Of a DNA stretch of 64,000 nucleotides, positions 47,911-60,010 are shown one piece after another. Each line of letters starts with the position of its first letter. Positions within the stretch are counted from its first letter, which is position 1. Below the pieces are notes generated by a model, which saw nothing but the letters and a program-made list of their open reading frames with translations, searched no databases and was not told where the DNA came from. Made by a program: the position numbers and the translations under genes. Source of the stretch: Citrus sinensis. Lineage: Eukaryota; Streptophyta; Magnoliopsida; Sapindales; Rutaceae. The stretch is from assembly GCF_022201045.2 (NCBI RefSeq), contig NC_068558.1, positions 47,719,501-47,783,500 of the forward strand. The letters are read 5' to 3'.

Positions 47911-50616
47911 ATGGAACTGCATAGCATTGAATGTGTGCCATCCTCAGATTTGACTGATGAGGATGAGATCCATCACCATCGCCCCCATCAGTTTCCTTCT
48001 ATTTCAAAGCCTCACAATAACTGCAATAATAATAACACTAGTCTCGCTTCTGTTATTAATCCTGGCACCACCAGTGTCCATGAACTTCTTGAATGTCCAG
48101 TTTGTACTAATTCAATGTATCCTCCTATTCATCAGGTTTGTTCTTTTTCTGAAATTGGTTTGATGGGTTCCTTTACTTATTATTGTTTTTTTTTTCTCTT
48201 TCCGGATTTGTTATTATTTTCATGTTTTGTCTTTTTCCACCCTTTTTTGATGATACGGATGCATTTTTGGCGTTTCATAATTGGTATCTAGAATTAGGTA
48301 ATTGTCGTTGACCTAGTTTTAGATTTTGGTGCTGAACCTGTTTTAGTAGTTAAACTATAAGAATTTGTCAGATAATTGTAGCTGGATTGCAGCTGGGGGA
48401 TGCTAGTTTGGATTGTGTGTGTTTTGTTGCAGGAATTTTTGCAGTCATGAAGGTACATTTATTCTTGGAGGATATTAAGAATTATTGGTTGGTTCTAGCA
48501 AGATTTATGAATTAGGATTTTTCGATGCATGAAATTTGGGTTTTTTTTGGCTTAATTTATGAATATTTGGTCACTCAGTTTTTAGTCATTGGAAAACAAG
48601 GATCAAATCAAAGCCTTGTATGAGTGAAGCAGGCTCTAATTTAGTAATTTATAGTGATAATGTCCGAAGTGGTAGAGGACCAACTGTAACACATTGTGTA
48701 ACTGCAAGAAATCTAAACGAGCTTTCTTCAAGTGAAGTTCCCTTCATTGGTGATGAAAACAGCATCCTAACAGCAACCATTAAGAATTGTGAAAATGGTT
48801 ACTCTAATATTTTTCCTATGTTCTTTATTACCACTCAATATTAACCATGTAATTATTGGTCTGTTTCATTTTGCCATGAAAAGTTCCATATTTACCTTGT
48901 GGTTGTGGATTGGTCATTTTCCATCTGTGAGTAATTATTTCATTTTTGCCTATTTTTGGAAAATTTGCTTGTGGTTGTTTATGCATTTTCTTAACCTCTT
49001 GCATTGTCTTTATAGTTAGTAATCCTCTTTGGTCAATATGTTACAAGTTGGCTACTTGCTGATGGGATGCTTTTAAATTATTTTTACTTGGTATGAGAAT
49101 GAGCAAAATTTCATATAAGTTTTGATATTTAAGAATTTTATCTTCACTTTTCAAATAAAAGTCTAAAGATTAGAGCTGATATTCCTTTTTCGCTGCAGTG
49201 CCACAATGGGCATACGCTCTGTTCAACCTGTAAAACAAGAGTACATAATCGGTGCCCCACTTGTAGGCAGGAGCTTGGTGATATAAGGTGTCTAGCATTA
49301 GAGAAGGTGGCTGAATCACTTGAACTACCCTGCAAATACATGTCGCTTGGATGCCCAGAGATCTTCCCTTATTACAGCAAACTTAAGCATGAGGCTATAT
49401 GTAACTTCAGACCTTACAATTGTCCATATGCTGGATCAGAGTGCTCCATAGTTGGTGATATTCCCTTCCTTGTTGCTCATCTGAGGGATGATCACAAAGT
49501 AGATATGCATTCTGGGTGCACTTTCAACCATCGCTATGTCAAGTCTAATCCTCATGAAGTAGAAAATGCCACATGGATGTTAACTGTATGTACTCGTTTC
49601 TGTTATCTAAATTCCTTTAGACTGGGGACAGCATCATATATAATTTAGCATGGAACTATGAAATTGAATCCTTCTGGTTTTTGGTAAGCTCATGCTAAGA
49701 CATGGAACTCTGGCATCGCGTAAATCATATGTGGTGGCCTAAAGTTTATTAATTAACCACAAATATGAACCTCAACATAAAATGCTGTGAGAGGATGATG
49801 GCATGGGTCAATGGTTAACCTTTGGTTTTATTATAACAACATTGTCACCAAAGGTCTTTCTTTCTTTTTCTCTTCTTTAACCTCTCTCTGTCGCACTTTA
49901 TGTTTACTTTTGTTGTTACTAGTAACAGTTTACTAGTGTTCTGATGTTGTTGAAGTACATCTACAAATTTAGAATTGGAAATTATAGATGGTTGAGTAAA
50001 TTATCAGCAGTTATTGGATTTTTCCTGCATCTGGGCGGTTGATTGGTATGTGGTCTACATGAAGGTGGGATTTTATTAATCTCTTCGTAGACCATAGGAG
50101 TTGCTTACCACCTAACTCATGTAAAAGTTCACTTTTGTACAATACCCTGAACATATTATTCCTTCATCTCCCCATTCTTGCACACAATCGTGGTTCTCAT
50201 GACTTCCAATTTTCAGAAATGCTGAATTGTTTCATTTTGATGATATTTCTTAGGTTTTCCACTGTTTTGGCCAGTACTTCTGCCTACATTTTGAAGCTTT
50301 CCAGCTGGGGATGGCTCCAGTGTACATGGCATTCCTCCGATTCATGGGTGATGAGACAGAAGCCAGGAATTACACCTACAGTCTAGAGGTTGGAGGAAAT
50401 GGACGGAAGCTTACTTGGGAAGGCACCCCACGGAGCATCAGAGACAGTCACAAGAAGGTTAGAGACAGTCATGATGGTCTAATTATACAGCGTAATATGG
50501 CTCTTTTTTTCTCTGGAGGGGACCGGAAAGAGTTGAAGCTGCGAGTTACCGGACGGATATGGAAAGAACAGCAGAGCCCAGAAGGCGGCGCCTGCATACC
50601 CAACCTCTGTAGTTAG
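47911..50616 (+). CDS. SINAT3: SINAT-type RING E3 ubiquitin ligase (SEVEN IN ABSENTIA family)
   Basis: Three exons: 47911-48135 ending ATTCATCAG|GTTTG, 49199-49585 (TGTTAACT|GTATG), and 50254-50616 after TTTCTTAG, giving 324 aa, the normal SINAT length. The N-terminus is acidic and His/Asn-rich. The RING finger starts at Cys62-Cys65 (LLECPVCTNSMYPPIHQ) and is completed in exon 2 by CHNGHTLCSTCKTRVHNRCP. The SINA zinc finger (GCPEIFPYYSKLKHE, NFRPYNCPYAGSEC) and the TRAF-like substrate-binding domain follow (FHCFGQYFCLHFEAFQLG, then SLEVGGNGRKLTWEGTPRSI). SINATs ubiquitinate targets such as transcription and autophagy factors. The specific paralogue is assigned mainly from its position between UVSSA and EMB1703, as in Arabidopsis At3g61790. 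All cysteine and histidine ligands appear intact. Confidence 0.92.
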
Positions 50617-51628
50617 CGACCGTTGGATCTCATGCATGTCCAGGCCCACTTGCAGAATTTGTTGTAATATTATTAGCAGATGCAGAAATTACTGAGGATA
50701 TCTGAAATATGTATGGATGCTGGAGGCTTAAAGCTGTTATAAATTGTGAATAAGCTTCCTTTTTCATTGCAGAAATTGGAGTTCTTCTGGCTATATGGCT
50801 TCATCAGTGTTGGATGCTGCAGTCATGATCCTAGGCTATCATTTTTCTGACTAAGACCAACTTTTCTTGATGAGAAATTGCTCTGCTGGTTTCCAGTCAA
50901 ACGTAATATAAAATGTTGGCAGGATTCCAAGCTGATAGCTAGCTTTAGTTAGTTTGTTTCAATCTATGATCCAAATAAATTTAGGTATTTTTGGAAGTCA
51001 AGATGCTGGTGGAGCTTTGAAGTCAAGTGCTGCCCTGGTTTTGACATTCGAATACAATCCCTTCAGTTTTGCGAGGTTGAACCAAACAGATTACCTGACA
51101 ACATGAAGGGATTCAAATCATGGCTGAGCAAAAGACCTAGGTGGATGTTGAGTTCAATCTAAGTTTGTCACCTCAGTTTTTGTGCATGGGCGAAGATTTC
51201 AGTTTTGAGTGTCAAATGCATTTCAATTTAGTTTAGAGCGAGGAAAATGATTTCCGTTGTTGAGAATACGAAGAGAGAAATGAAAAACATCAATATATGA
51301 GATTTACACACTTTTTATTCTCGGTACAATAATTATTTATCGGCATGTTATAAAATTTTCATAGTAGTAACTAAATTAACCGGGATCTAGCTCATGCGAT
51401 GGAAAAAATGGATGTAGTTGTGAACTCTAATAAAATTTTCCCTCAAGAGATTAAAAGGGGAGGAGGAAAAAAAAAGAAAAAAAAAGCCCACTTTATCAGT
51501 TTACATCATGCTTTGTACTTGCTCAGTTGCTTGGTACTGACTACGGGAACGACGTCGTTTTACTTATCATTTCCAAATTATACGTCATTGATAAAACCCC
51601 ACTAAAAACTCTCAAGTCTTCATCATCC
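50617..51628. other. SINAT 3' region and EMB1703 upstream DNA
   Basis: Transcribed-looking 3' untranslated sequence to about 51000, then AT-rich DNA. The open frame at 51399-51605 is unsupported. No TATA box could be placed with confidence. Confidence 0.4.
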
Positions 51629-53954
51629 ATGGAGTTCCTCAATCCTCCAACGTTATCAACTGTCTCTCCCTTCACTCCCAAATTTTCTGCCAGAACCTGC
51701 AACAGCAAAAACTCATACATATTCCGAATACCAACTTCCAACTTTCTTAAAACACGCCCATTTCCAAGCTATTTATTCTTCTCTAACACCAGGAGTACGC
51801 AAATTTCCGCTCATTTTGGACGACCGACCCACCGCCGCAACTCGCTCAGAGAAAAGCTCGTTAATGATCAACAGGTGCATCCAAAAAATCCCATTTCTTT
51901 GAACCCAAGTTCTAGTGAGAATTTAAATTATGATAGTGTAAGAGAGAGTGATCTTAATTATGGGTTTGTTAATGATAGTGTTGTTGAGACAAGTAGTAGC
52001 GTTGAGGAATCAAAGTTGAAACCCTTAGGTAAATCTGTTTTGTCGAGTAAATTAGAGAACTGGACTGATCAATACAAGAAGGATGTTGATTACTGGGGTA
52101 TTGGGTCAGGTCCTATTTTTACAGTTTTTCAAGATTCAGAAGGGACTGTGAAGAAAGTTTTGGTTGATGAAAATGAAATTTTGAAAAGAACCCTAGTCAA
52201 GAGACATGAATTTGAGGACTTGAGTAAAATCAATTCTAGAATTCTGTATGCTAAGAGTTTGGCCAGGGAGATGGAGAGTGGGGAAAATGTGATTCCGAGG
52301 AATAGTTCAGTGGCTAAGTTTGTGGTTTCAGGCGAGGAGTCTGGTTTTGTTGACATTGTTCGTGGTGTTATTCCTGGCCCTGAGTTTGTTCCGAAACTCT
52401 CTACACTTGGAAGGGTAGTGTTGTGTGGTTTGGTTGTATTTTGGGTGGGTAGGAAATTATTCTCTTTTAAAAAAAAGAGGGGGCATTACACTGAATTGGA
52501 GAAGGAAATGATGAGGAGGAAGATAAATTCAAGAAAGGAGAAGGAGATGTTGGAGAAGGGAAGTGTGCAAGTTGTTCAAGGAAATACAGAACCAGAAGGT
52601 GTAACATTTGAAAAGCCTAAGATAAATGAGGAAGAACTTATGAAGAATATTATGGAAGCAAATGGTTCCGAGGATAGGTTAGCACTGGAGAATTCTTCTT
52701 GTTCACAAACAAGGGGATCCAAGGGTTTTGATGATAAAATCCTGGAAATTAGAGAAATGGCCAGGAGAGCCCGTGCAGTTGAGGCTGAAGAGCTATCCCA
52801 GGCTGATGTCGTTGAAGAAGAATGGGTGGCTGTGGATGATGAATTATCTGATGAGATTGAAGAGGTCAAACAGAAAAATGAAGAATATGCGAGTCTTTTG
52901 AGTAATCTTTCAACTGGAGGTCTAGAACAAGGAAGTGACACTGATGTAACCGTAGTGACAACATTTTTGGATGAAGCAAAAAGTTTAAATACTGAATCTT
53001 CCAACAAGGTACCTTCTTCTAAGAAAGAGATCGTGCAAGCTTCCGGTGCGTCTAGTTTGGAAGTTTCAAGAGAATGGCCAAAAACCAACCTGGATAATGG
53101 GAGTACTTTAGGCTTAGCTGTCCAGTCTTCTGGTACTCTTCGAAGTGAATCATGTAAGGCAGAGACTAATTATGAAAAAAGAAAACCAAAGGTGATAAGG
53201 TCAGTGAAAGAAGCTAGGGAGTTTCTTTCTAATATTCGTAACAAACCAGAATTTCATCAACCCCTAGTTAAAACTTTTTCAGAAAGTGGCAATGTTTTAA
53301 CACAACCAAGTGATATAGATTGTGACAGAAATACAAGCCAGATATTGGATGTGGACAATGTTGGATCTACCACTTCTGGTGGAGCATCAGACTCTAAGCC
53401 TGCTCCAGATGCTAGTGAAGATTCAACTTGGAAGAATATGGAGCATGTTCCTATGAAGAAACATGATCCTGAATATGCTGATGAAGTGAATGGAGGGGTG
53501 GATGATCAAAAGTCCCCAATTTCCTTTGATCATGAATTTATTAGTGGGAGTACAAAGACAGGACCATCTTTGAAGATGGAAAACTGGGTAGAAAAGAATT
53601 TTCATGAAATTGAACCCATGGTTAAAAAGATAGGAGTTGGCTTCAGAGATAATTTCATGGCGGCAAGGGAGAAAGTAAATCAACATTTAGATACATGTGA
53701 TGATATTGCGCAGCTTATCTCTGGAGAAGATGATCGTGAATTCGAGTGGATGAAAGATGATAGGCTTAGAGAAATTGTTTTTCAAGTCCGTGATAATGAG
53801 TTGTCAGGGCGTGATCCATTTCATTTGATGGACGCTGAAGATAAACTTGCATTCTTCAAGGGCCTTGAGAAGAAAGTTGAGAAAGAGAATGAGAAATTAT
53901 TACAGTTGCATGAATATCTCCATTCAAACATTGAAAATCTTGATTATGGAGCAG
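51629..53954 (+). CDS. EMB1703: EMB1703-like plastid protein, first coding exon; downstream exons not found
   Basis: The exon encodes 775 codons plus one base and ends GGAGCAG|GTAGG, a good donor. Residues 1-60 are Ser/Thr/Arg-rich with few acids, a plausible chloroplast transit peptide. One membrane segment (VVLCGLVVFWVG) lies at about residue 270. Charged coiled-coil stretches follow (ELEKEMMRRKINSRKEKEML) and then an acidic middle. The conserved MENWVEKNFHEIEPMVKKIG and DPFHLMDAEDKLAFFKGLEK come near the exon end. It matches Arabidopsis At3g61780 (EMB1703, required for embryo development, molecular role unknown), which from memory is about 1,100 aa, so some 300 C-terminal residues are missing here. 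A 5.3-kb copia element sits 730 bp past the donor. No continuation exon was recognised up to 64000. Either the intron is very long or the gene is broken. Confidence 0.85.
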
Positions 53955-54683
53955 GTAGGTCTTTATATCATAACTATAGCAAATGGTCTCTTCTGTTTTC
54001 TTTTTCTTTTTGGAAATTTACTCAGATAAATTTGATTTTTTAGCAGTGCCGCACAGCGATTTTCATGCTTGTTTATCCTAGCATGAGCTATTGAAAACTG
54101 ATAATTAGACTGGTTCAAAATGGACTGTTATCTGTCACCTGGTTAACTGCATAATGAATATATGCAGAATTCTGAATAGGTCTGAATATCTGAATCTGAA
54201 TATTATTTTTTTTTTTCGTCTGAATCTCGAAAAATAAGTATTAAGTTGTTTGTTTTTTTCAACTTAAAAAGTTGAAAATATGTACTTTTACATTTGTATC
54301 CTTATTAAATTTGAATGTCAAATAAATAATATATTAAATACCACAATATTTTAACACTTATAAGTAAAACTATATTCAAGTGAATACATAATTATTTTAG
54401 AATTTTAATATATAAAAGACCATAAATTTCAAATTTTATCGTATATAATATAAGAAAGAAAAAATAGAGATATTTTTATGTGGGGTAAATATCTATGGGT
54501 GAGTTTTGGGATAGACATGAAAAATAAATTATAAAACAGGGATATTTTTGACATTAGCCAGTAATTGACTTAATTCATATTTATCCATTAAGTAAAAAGC
54601 CAAAAAAATTAGCTTATTTTATTAAGTCAAAATTATCTAAAAATTCTCATTAAGTTATAAAAACAAACACCTCTAATCAACTT
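53955..54683 (+). other. Intron sequence of EMB1703 before the retrotransposon
   Basis: AT-rich DNA following the GTAGG donor. The frame stays open for 89 bases past the donor and then stops. No alternative exon was seen. Confidence 0.5.
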
Positions 54684-55310
54684 TGTTGTAATTAAGAGTA
54701 AGAAACCTTAATTCTTATACCCAAGAAATCACCACACACTGATCTTGATAAGGCAAGAATGAAGGATCAATATAGAAGTCAGATTAAGAATAATGGTATT
54801 TAGCAGAGATAGGATTTAAGATAGAGTAAAGCAAGAAACAAAATGCAAAGGGGATTATAGAGGTTCGGCTTTGCAGCTTACATCCTCTTGAGAAACAGAA
54901 GCCATAGCTTTTCTTTATGCTTTAACAGATTACAAGTTTTTGAGTAATTGCTACAAGGAACGATTTATCACTGAGTGTAGCCCTCAAGGCTTTATATACA
55001 CCTCGGAAGGGATGCAGATATGTAAGCTGTATACCAGCTCTCGTTCTGGGTTTGTTTCAACAAACCCAGCAAACTCCCGCCAATCTTAACTGTCAGTAAC
55101 AGCTCTTCAAATTGAAACGGCATCAACAACTGCCGTTTAACTTAAGCTTGATTGTGCAAGTCACGTGCGTTACTTAAGCCTTTCGTATGATAGATGCTGA
55201 TTGTCATACGGCAGTGTTATCTGTATGTTTGCTTTGTCGTTTCTTATCCAATTCCCGAAACGACAAAGTCGTCTCCTTCAGAAGGTTCTGATTCAGGTTC
55301 ACATTTAACA
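54684..55310 (-). repeat. 3' LTR of the copia element
   Basis: 627 bp. By eye it differs from the other LTR at four sites, all in the first 220 bases of the + strand reading. CACGTG is at 55162-55167 and the minus-strand TATATAAAG at about 54990-54998. Confidence 0.95.
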
Positions 55311-55373
55311 ATCTCCACCTTAAATCTGAATCACAGCACTCATATGACTTCTTCTTCTCGAGTTTCTGTATCT

Positions 55374-58300
55374 TCATATTCTACAGATGCCAGCTAAGTC
55401 TAAGCAGTGCTCAAACTTAGCCATTGGAACTGGCTTTGTTAACATATCAGCAACATTGTTACTGGTATGAACCTTCACAAGCTTCACAGTGCCTTTAGAG
55501 ACTTCAAGCCTTATGAAATGGAGCTTGATGTCGATGTGCTTGGTCTTTTCATGATGGACTTGATTTTTGCTCAGACTGATAGCACTTTGACTGTCACATA
55601 GAATTGCTATGGATGATTGCTCATACCCCAATTCATTTATCATGCCCCTTAACCATATTGCTTATTTGAAGGCCTCTGCAGCAGCTGTGTACTCTGCCTC
55701 TGTTGTAGATAGGGCCACTACACTTTGAAGTGATGCTTTCCAACTGATTATGCAGTTATTAAGGGTGAAAAGAAAACCAGTGAGTGATCTTTTGTTATCT
55801 AGATCTCCTGCATAGTCAGAGTCAACAGAACCCTCAACCAGATTGTAGTTAGCTCTCTCCCCTCCATACAGCAGACCATAGCTTGTAGTCCCTCTTAGAT
55901 ATCTCAGTATCCATTTCACAGCCCTCCAGTGTTCCTTCCCTGGATTTGACATAAACCTGCTGACCAGGCTTACAGCATATGACAAATCAGGTCTTGTTAA
56001 GACCATTGCATACATTAGGCAGCCCACTGAGTTAGCATATGGTGTTTTCAACATTTCAGTTTGTTCTGATTCAGTGCTAGGGCACTGCTGACTTGATAAC
56101 CTGAAATGAGTTGCCATTGGAGTGGACACTGGTTTACAGTTCAGCATTCCAAACTTCTCTAAAACTTTGTTGGCATATTTTTCTTGTGATAGAAACAATG
56201 TCCTGGCTGTTCTGTTCCTTATCATTTCCACACCTAAGATCCTTTTTGCTGGGCCAAGATCTTTCATGTCAAACTTATCTTTGAGTTGTTGCTTCAGCAG
56301 ATCAATCAACTTCATGCTTTTACTGGCCAGAAGCATGTCATCAACATACAAGACAAGATAGATCACCTCCTCCCCATAGGTCTTTCTGAGATATACACAG
56401 TAATCATAACTGGATTTCTGAAAGTTCAGTTCTTGCATGTAGCTGTCAAATTTCAAGTACCACTGTCTGGGAGACTGCTTGAGCCCATAAAGAGATTTTT
56501 GAAGTAAGCAAACCCAATCAGGATGTTGAGTATTCACAAAACCCTCAGGTTGTGACATTACAATCTCCTCTTGTAGATCACCATGTAGGAAGGCTGTTTT
56601 AACATCTAATTGTTCAAGATGCATATCATAAACAGCTACCAATGACAGAATAATTCTTATTGATGTGTGTCTAACTACATGTGAGAAGACTTCAGTGTAA
56701 TCAACCCCTTCCCTTTGGGTAAAGCCCTTTGCTACCAACCTTGCTTTGAATCTCTTGGGTTCAACATCAGGGATTCCATCTTTTATTTTGTAGACCCATT
56801 TGCAGCCCACAACTTTCCTCCCTTCTGGTTTTTGAATCAATTTCCAGGTGCCATTTTTATTTAGAGAGTCCATCTCATCTTCCATGGCCTTGATCCATTG
56901 AGCTGATTCTTTACTTGCTACAGCTTCTACATAAGTTTTTGGCTCCTCTTGATCAACCTCTTGTGCTGCTGTCAAGGCATATGCTATTAAGTCAGCATAT
57001 CCCAATCTCTCTGGTGCTCTAACTTGTCTCTTCTGTCTGTCTCTGGTAAGCTGATAATCTTGTATTGAGATGTGCTCTTGTGATTAAGCACTAGTCTCAT
57101 CTAAGCCTTGAGTTTCTCCAGTGTGACTTGTGTTCTTACCATCCTCAGTTTTTGACAGCTCCACCTCAAAGTGAGGTGTCTCTGCACCTAGGATTTTCTG
57201 AATTGTGCCTTGAGTAGAAGTCTGATTTTTTTGCATCTCAGACTCATTGAAAATCACATCCCTGCTTATTATGCACTTAGGTGGTTTAAGGTCTACACAC
57301 CACAGCTTGTAACCCTTAGTTCCACTAGAATACCCTAGGAAAGCACATTTCAATGCCCTTAGTTCAAGCTTGCCCTGCTTAATATGTGCATAAGCAGTGC
57401 AGCCAAAGATTCTCAACTTGGTGTAGTCAGCTAATTTCCCTGACCATACTTCATAAGGTGTTTTAAGTTCTATTGCAGTTGAGGGGCATCTATTTATCAG
57501 ATAACAAGCTGTACACAGAGCTTCAGCCCACAATGTCTTTGGCAGCCTTGAATGAAATAGCATGCATCTAACTCTTTCCATTAATGTTTTATTCATTCTT
57601 TCTGCCAAACCATTTTGTTGTGGTGTGTGCCTAACAGTTTTGTGTCTCTGGATTCCACTCTTTTCACACAAATCATCAAACTGTTTATTGCAAAACTCAA
57701 GTCCATTATCAGTTCTAACCCTTCTAACTTTCCTATTAGTTTGAGTTTCAATCAAGGTTTTCCAGGCTTTGAATTTATCAAAAGCTTGATCTTTGCTCCT
57801 TATTGGATACACCCATACCATCCTAGAGAAGTCATCTATCATAGACAAGAAATAACAAGCTCCACCTAGAGATTCAATCTGTGCTGGTCCCCATAAATCC
57901 GAGTGAATATAATCTAAAGTACCCTTAGTATTATGCACTGCAGTTTTAAACCTGGTTCTTGAGGACTTTCCTAGGACACACTCCTCACAGAATCCAACAG
58001 TACTTATCTTATCACTCCCTAGAGCTCCCTGTTTTTCTAGTTCTTTCAACCCACTTTCACTTACATGACCCAACCTGAAATGCCACAGTAATGTTTTGTC
58101 TTGATCATGTTTTATCACTACCCCAGCATCCCCAGTTATTGCTGTTCCTTGCAGTATGTATAAACCATGCTGCATTACACCTTTCATCAGTATCAGAGAC
58201 CCTTTAATAACCGTTAAGGAGCTTGATTCAAGTCTGATACAACACTCTGCCTTATCTAACATGCTTAAAGAAATTAGGTTTCTTTTAAGCTATGGAATAT

Positions 58301-59336
58301 GCCTTACATTATCAAGTTCTCTAATTATACCATCAGACATTTTCAATCTAACAGAGCCTATACCAATGACTTTACAGGAAGCATTGTTACCCATCAAGAC
58401 TTTACCTCATTCAAAGGGTTGATAGCTACTGAATAAGTGTTTATGGAGGCACATGTGATAGGTGCAGCCAGAGTCAAGAACCCATTTACCTTCAGTTTCT
58501 ATGTTTGAGGCTACCAGAACACCAGCAGAGTCATATCCCTCATCTGAATCTTCAGAAGCAACAGCATTATTTCCATTTCTGTTGTTAGCATCCTTAGGCT
58601 TAATTTTTCTCTCAGGGCAGTCCCTTTTGAAGTGACCTTCCTTGTGGCAGTGGAAGCACTTCAAGGTTCTGTTCTTAGATTTTGATCTTTCTTTCTTTTT
58701 GCCTTTCCAGCCATCTCTCTTATCTGATCTCCCTCTTACTGTCAACCCCTCACCATCTTTTGTTTCTGATTTCTTAGAGCTTTCTTTGGAACTCAAAGCT
58801 TCCTTGACATCCTGCATAGCCAGAGATTGTCTACTATACAAGAGAGTGTCAACAAAATGTTTATAAGAGGGTGGTAATGAAGATAACAAAATAATGGCTT
58901 TATCATCATCTTCAATTTTCACATTAATGTCTTCTAGATCTAAAATGATCATATTGAAGGCATCAATGTGAGTAGTTAAAGAGCTGTCTTCTTCCATCTG
59001 GAGTGTGTAGAGCCTTTTCTTTGTACTCAATCTTTTTGTCAAAGATTTCTTTGTGTACAAATCCTCTAGCTTCTTCCAAAGGCTTGCAGCTGTTGTTTGG
59101 TCTCCCACTTCTCTAAGTACTCCATCTCCTAGACTTAGGATTATAGTGCTGTGAGCTTTGTCCATGGCTTCTTACATGTCTTCATCTTTGACTTTGCTGA
59201 TCTTTTTCGAGGTTCTTGGATCTTCCAGCACTTCTTCAATTCCCTGGTGAACCAGCAATGCTCTCATCTTCAGCCTCCAAAGATGGAAGTCATTTTCTCC
59301 CGTGAATTTCTCCACATCAAGCCTCGGTGTTGCCAT
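55374..59336 (-). pseudogene. copia Gag-Pol polyprotein with five in-frame stop codons
   Basis: From ATG at 59336 to the final stop at 55374, the minus strand is one continuous frame of 1,321 codons with no frameshift. It is broken by five stops: TAA at 59175-59173, TGA at 58409-58407, TAG at 58292-58290, TAA at 57086-57084 and TAA at 55664-55662. In order the frame shows Gag UBN2, the zinc knuckle CFHCHKEGHFKRDC, the aspartic protease LDSG, GAG-pre-integrase, the integrase catalytic core (HSDLWGP, RTDNGLEF, NGLAERMNKT), reverse transcriptase with YVDD, and RNase H (SDYAGD). Every catalytic landmark I looked for is present, so the only visible defects are the nonsense codons. This copy should not make a full polyprotein and depends on other copies to move. 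Confidence 0.93.
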
Positions 59337-59363
59337 TTTTGCTCGCAAGATTCAGAGATGTGA

Positions 59364-59375
59364 GCTCTGATACCA
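59364..59375 (-). other. Primer-binding site (initiator tRNA-Met)
   Basis: TGGTATCAGAGC on the minus strand, three bases inside the 5' LTR. It is complementary to the 3' end of plant initiator tRNA-Met, the usual primer for copia reverse transcription. Confidence 0.9.
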
Positions 59376-59378
59376 ATT

Positions 59379-60005
59379 TGTTGTAATTAAGAGTAAGAAA
59401 CCTTAATTCTTATACCCAAGAAATCACCACACACTGATCTTGATAAGGCAAGAATAAAGGATCAATATAGAAGTCAGATTAAGAATAAGGATATTTAGCA
59501 GAGATAGGATTTAAGATAGAGTAAAGCAAGAAACAAAATGCAAAGGGGATTATAGAGGTTCGGCTTTGCAGCCTACATCCTCTTGAGAAACAGAAGCCAT
59601 AGCTTTTCTTTATGCTTTAACAGATTACAAGTTTTTGAGTAATTGCTACAAGGAACGATTTATCACTGAGTGTAGCCCTCAAGGCTTTATATACACCTCG
59701 GAAGGGATGCAGATATGTAAGCTGTATACCAGCTCTCGTTCTGGGTTTGTTTCAACAAACCCAGCAAACTCCCGCCAATCTTAACTGTCAGTAACAGCTC
59801 TTCAAATTGAAACGGCATCAACAACTGCCGTTTAACTTAAGCTTGATTGTGCAAGTCACGTGCGTTACTTAAGCCTTTCGTATGATAGATGCTGATTGTC
59901 ATACGGCAGTGTTATCTGTATGTTTGCTTTGTCGTTTCTTATCCAATTCCCGAAACGACAAAGTCGTCTCCTTCAGAAGGTTCTGATTCAGGTTCACATT
60001 TAACA
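59379..60005 (-). repeat. 5' LTR of the copia element
   Basis: 627 bp, the same length as its partner. The CACGTG copy is at 59857-59862. The left edge on the + strand is immediately preceded by AATT and then the tRNA-Met primer-binding site. Confidence 0.95.
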
Positions 60006-60010
60006 AACTT

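Larger units (their letters stand above)
54684..60005 (-). mobile_element. Ty1/copia LTR retrotransposon, full length, coding-defective
   Basis: The 5,322-bp element is flanked by the perfect 5-bp duplication AACTT (54679-54683 and 60006-60010). Both LTRs are 627 bp, begin TGTTG and end TTTAACA on the + strand, and differ at only four positions by eye. The genes lie on the minus strand, so 59379-60005 is the 5' LTR. The primer-binding site TGGTATCAGAGC (59375-59364) matches initiator tRNA-Met. The polypurine tract AAGGTGGAGAT lies at 55321-55311. Domain order gag - protease - integrase - reverse transcriptase - RNase H defines copia. It sits in antisense orientation in the putative EMB1703 intron. 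Each LTR carries a TATATAAAG promoter-like word and a CACGTG box. Confidence 0.97.
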
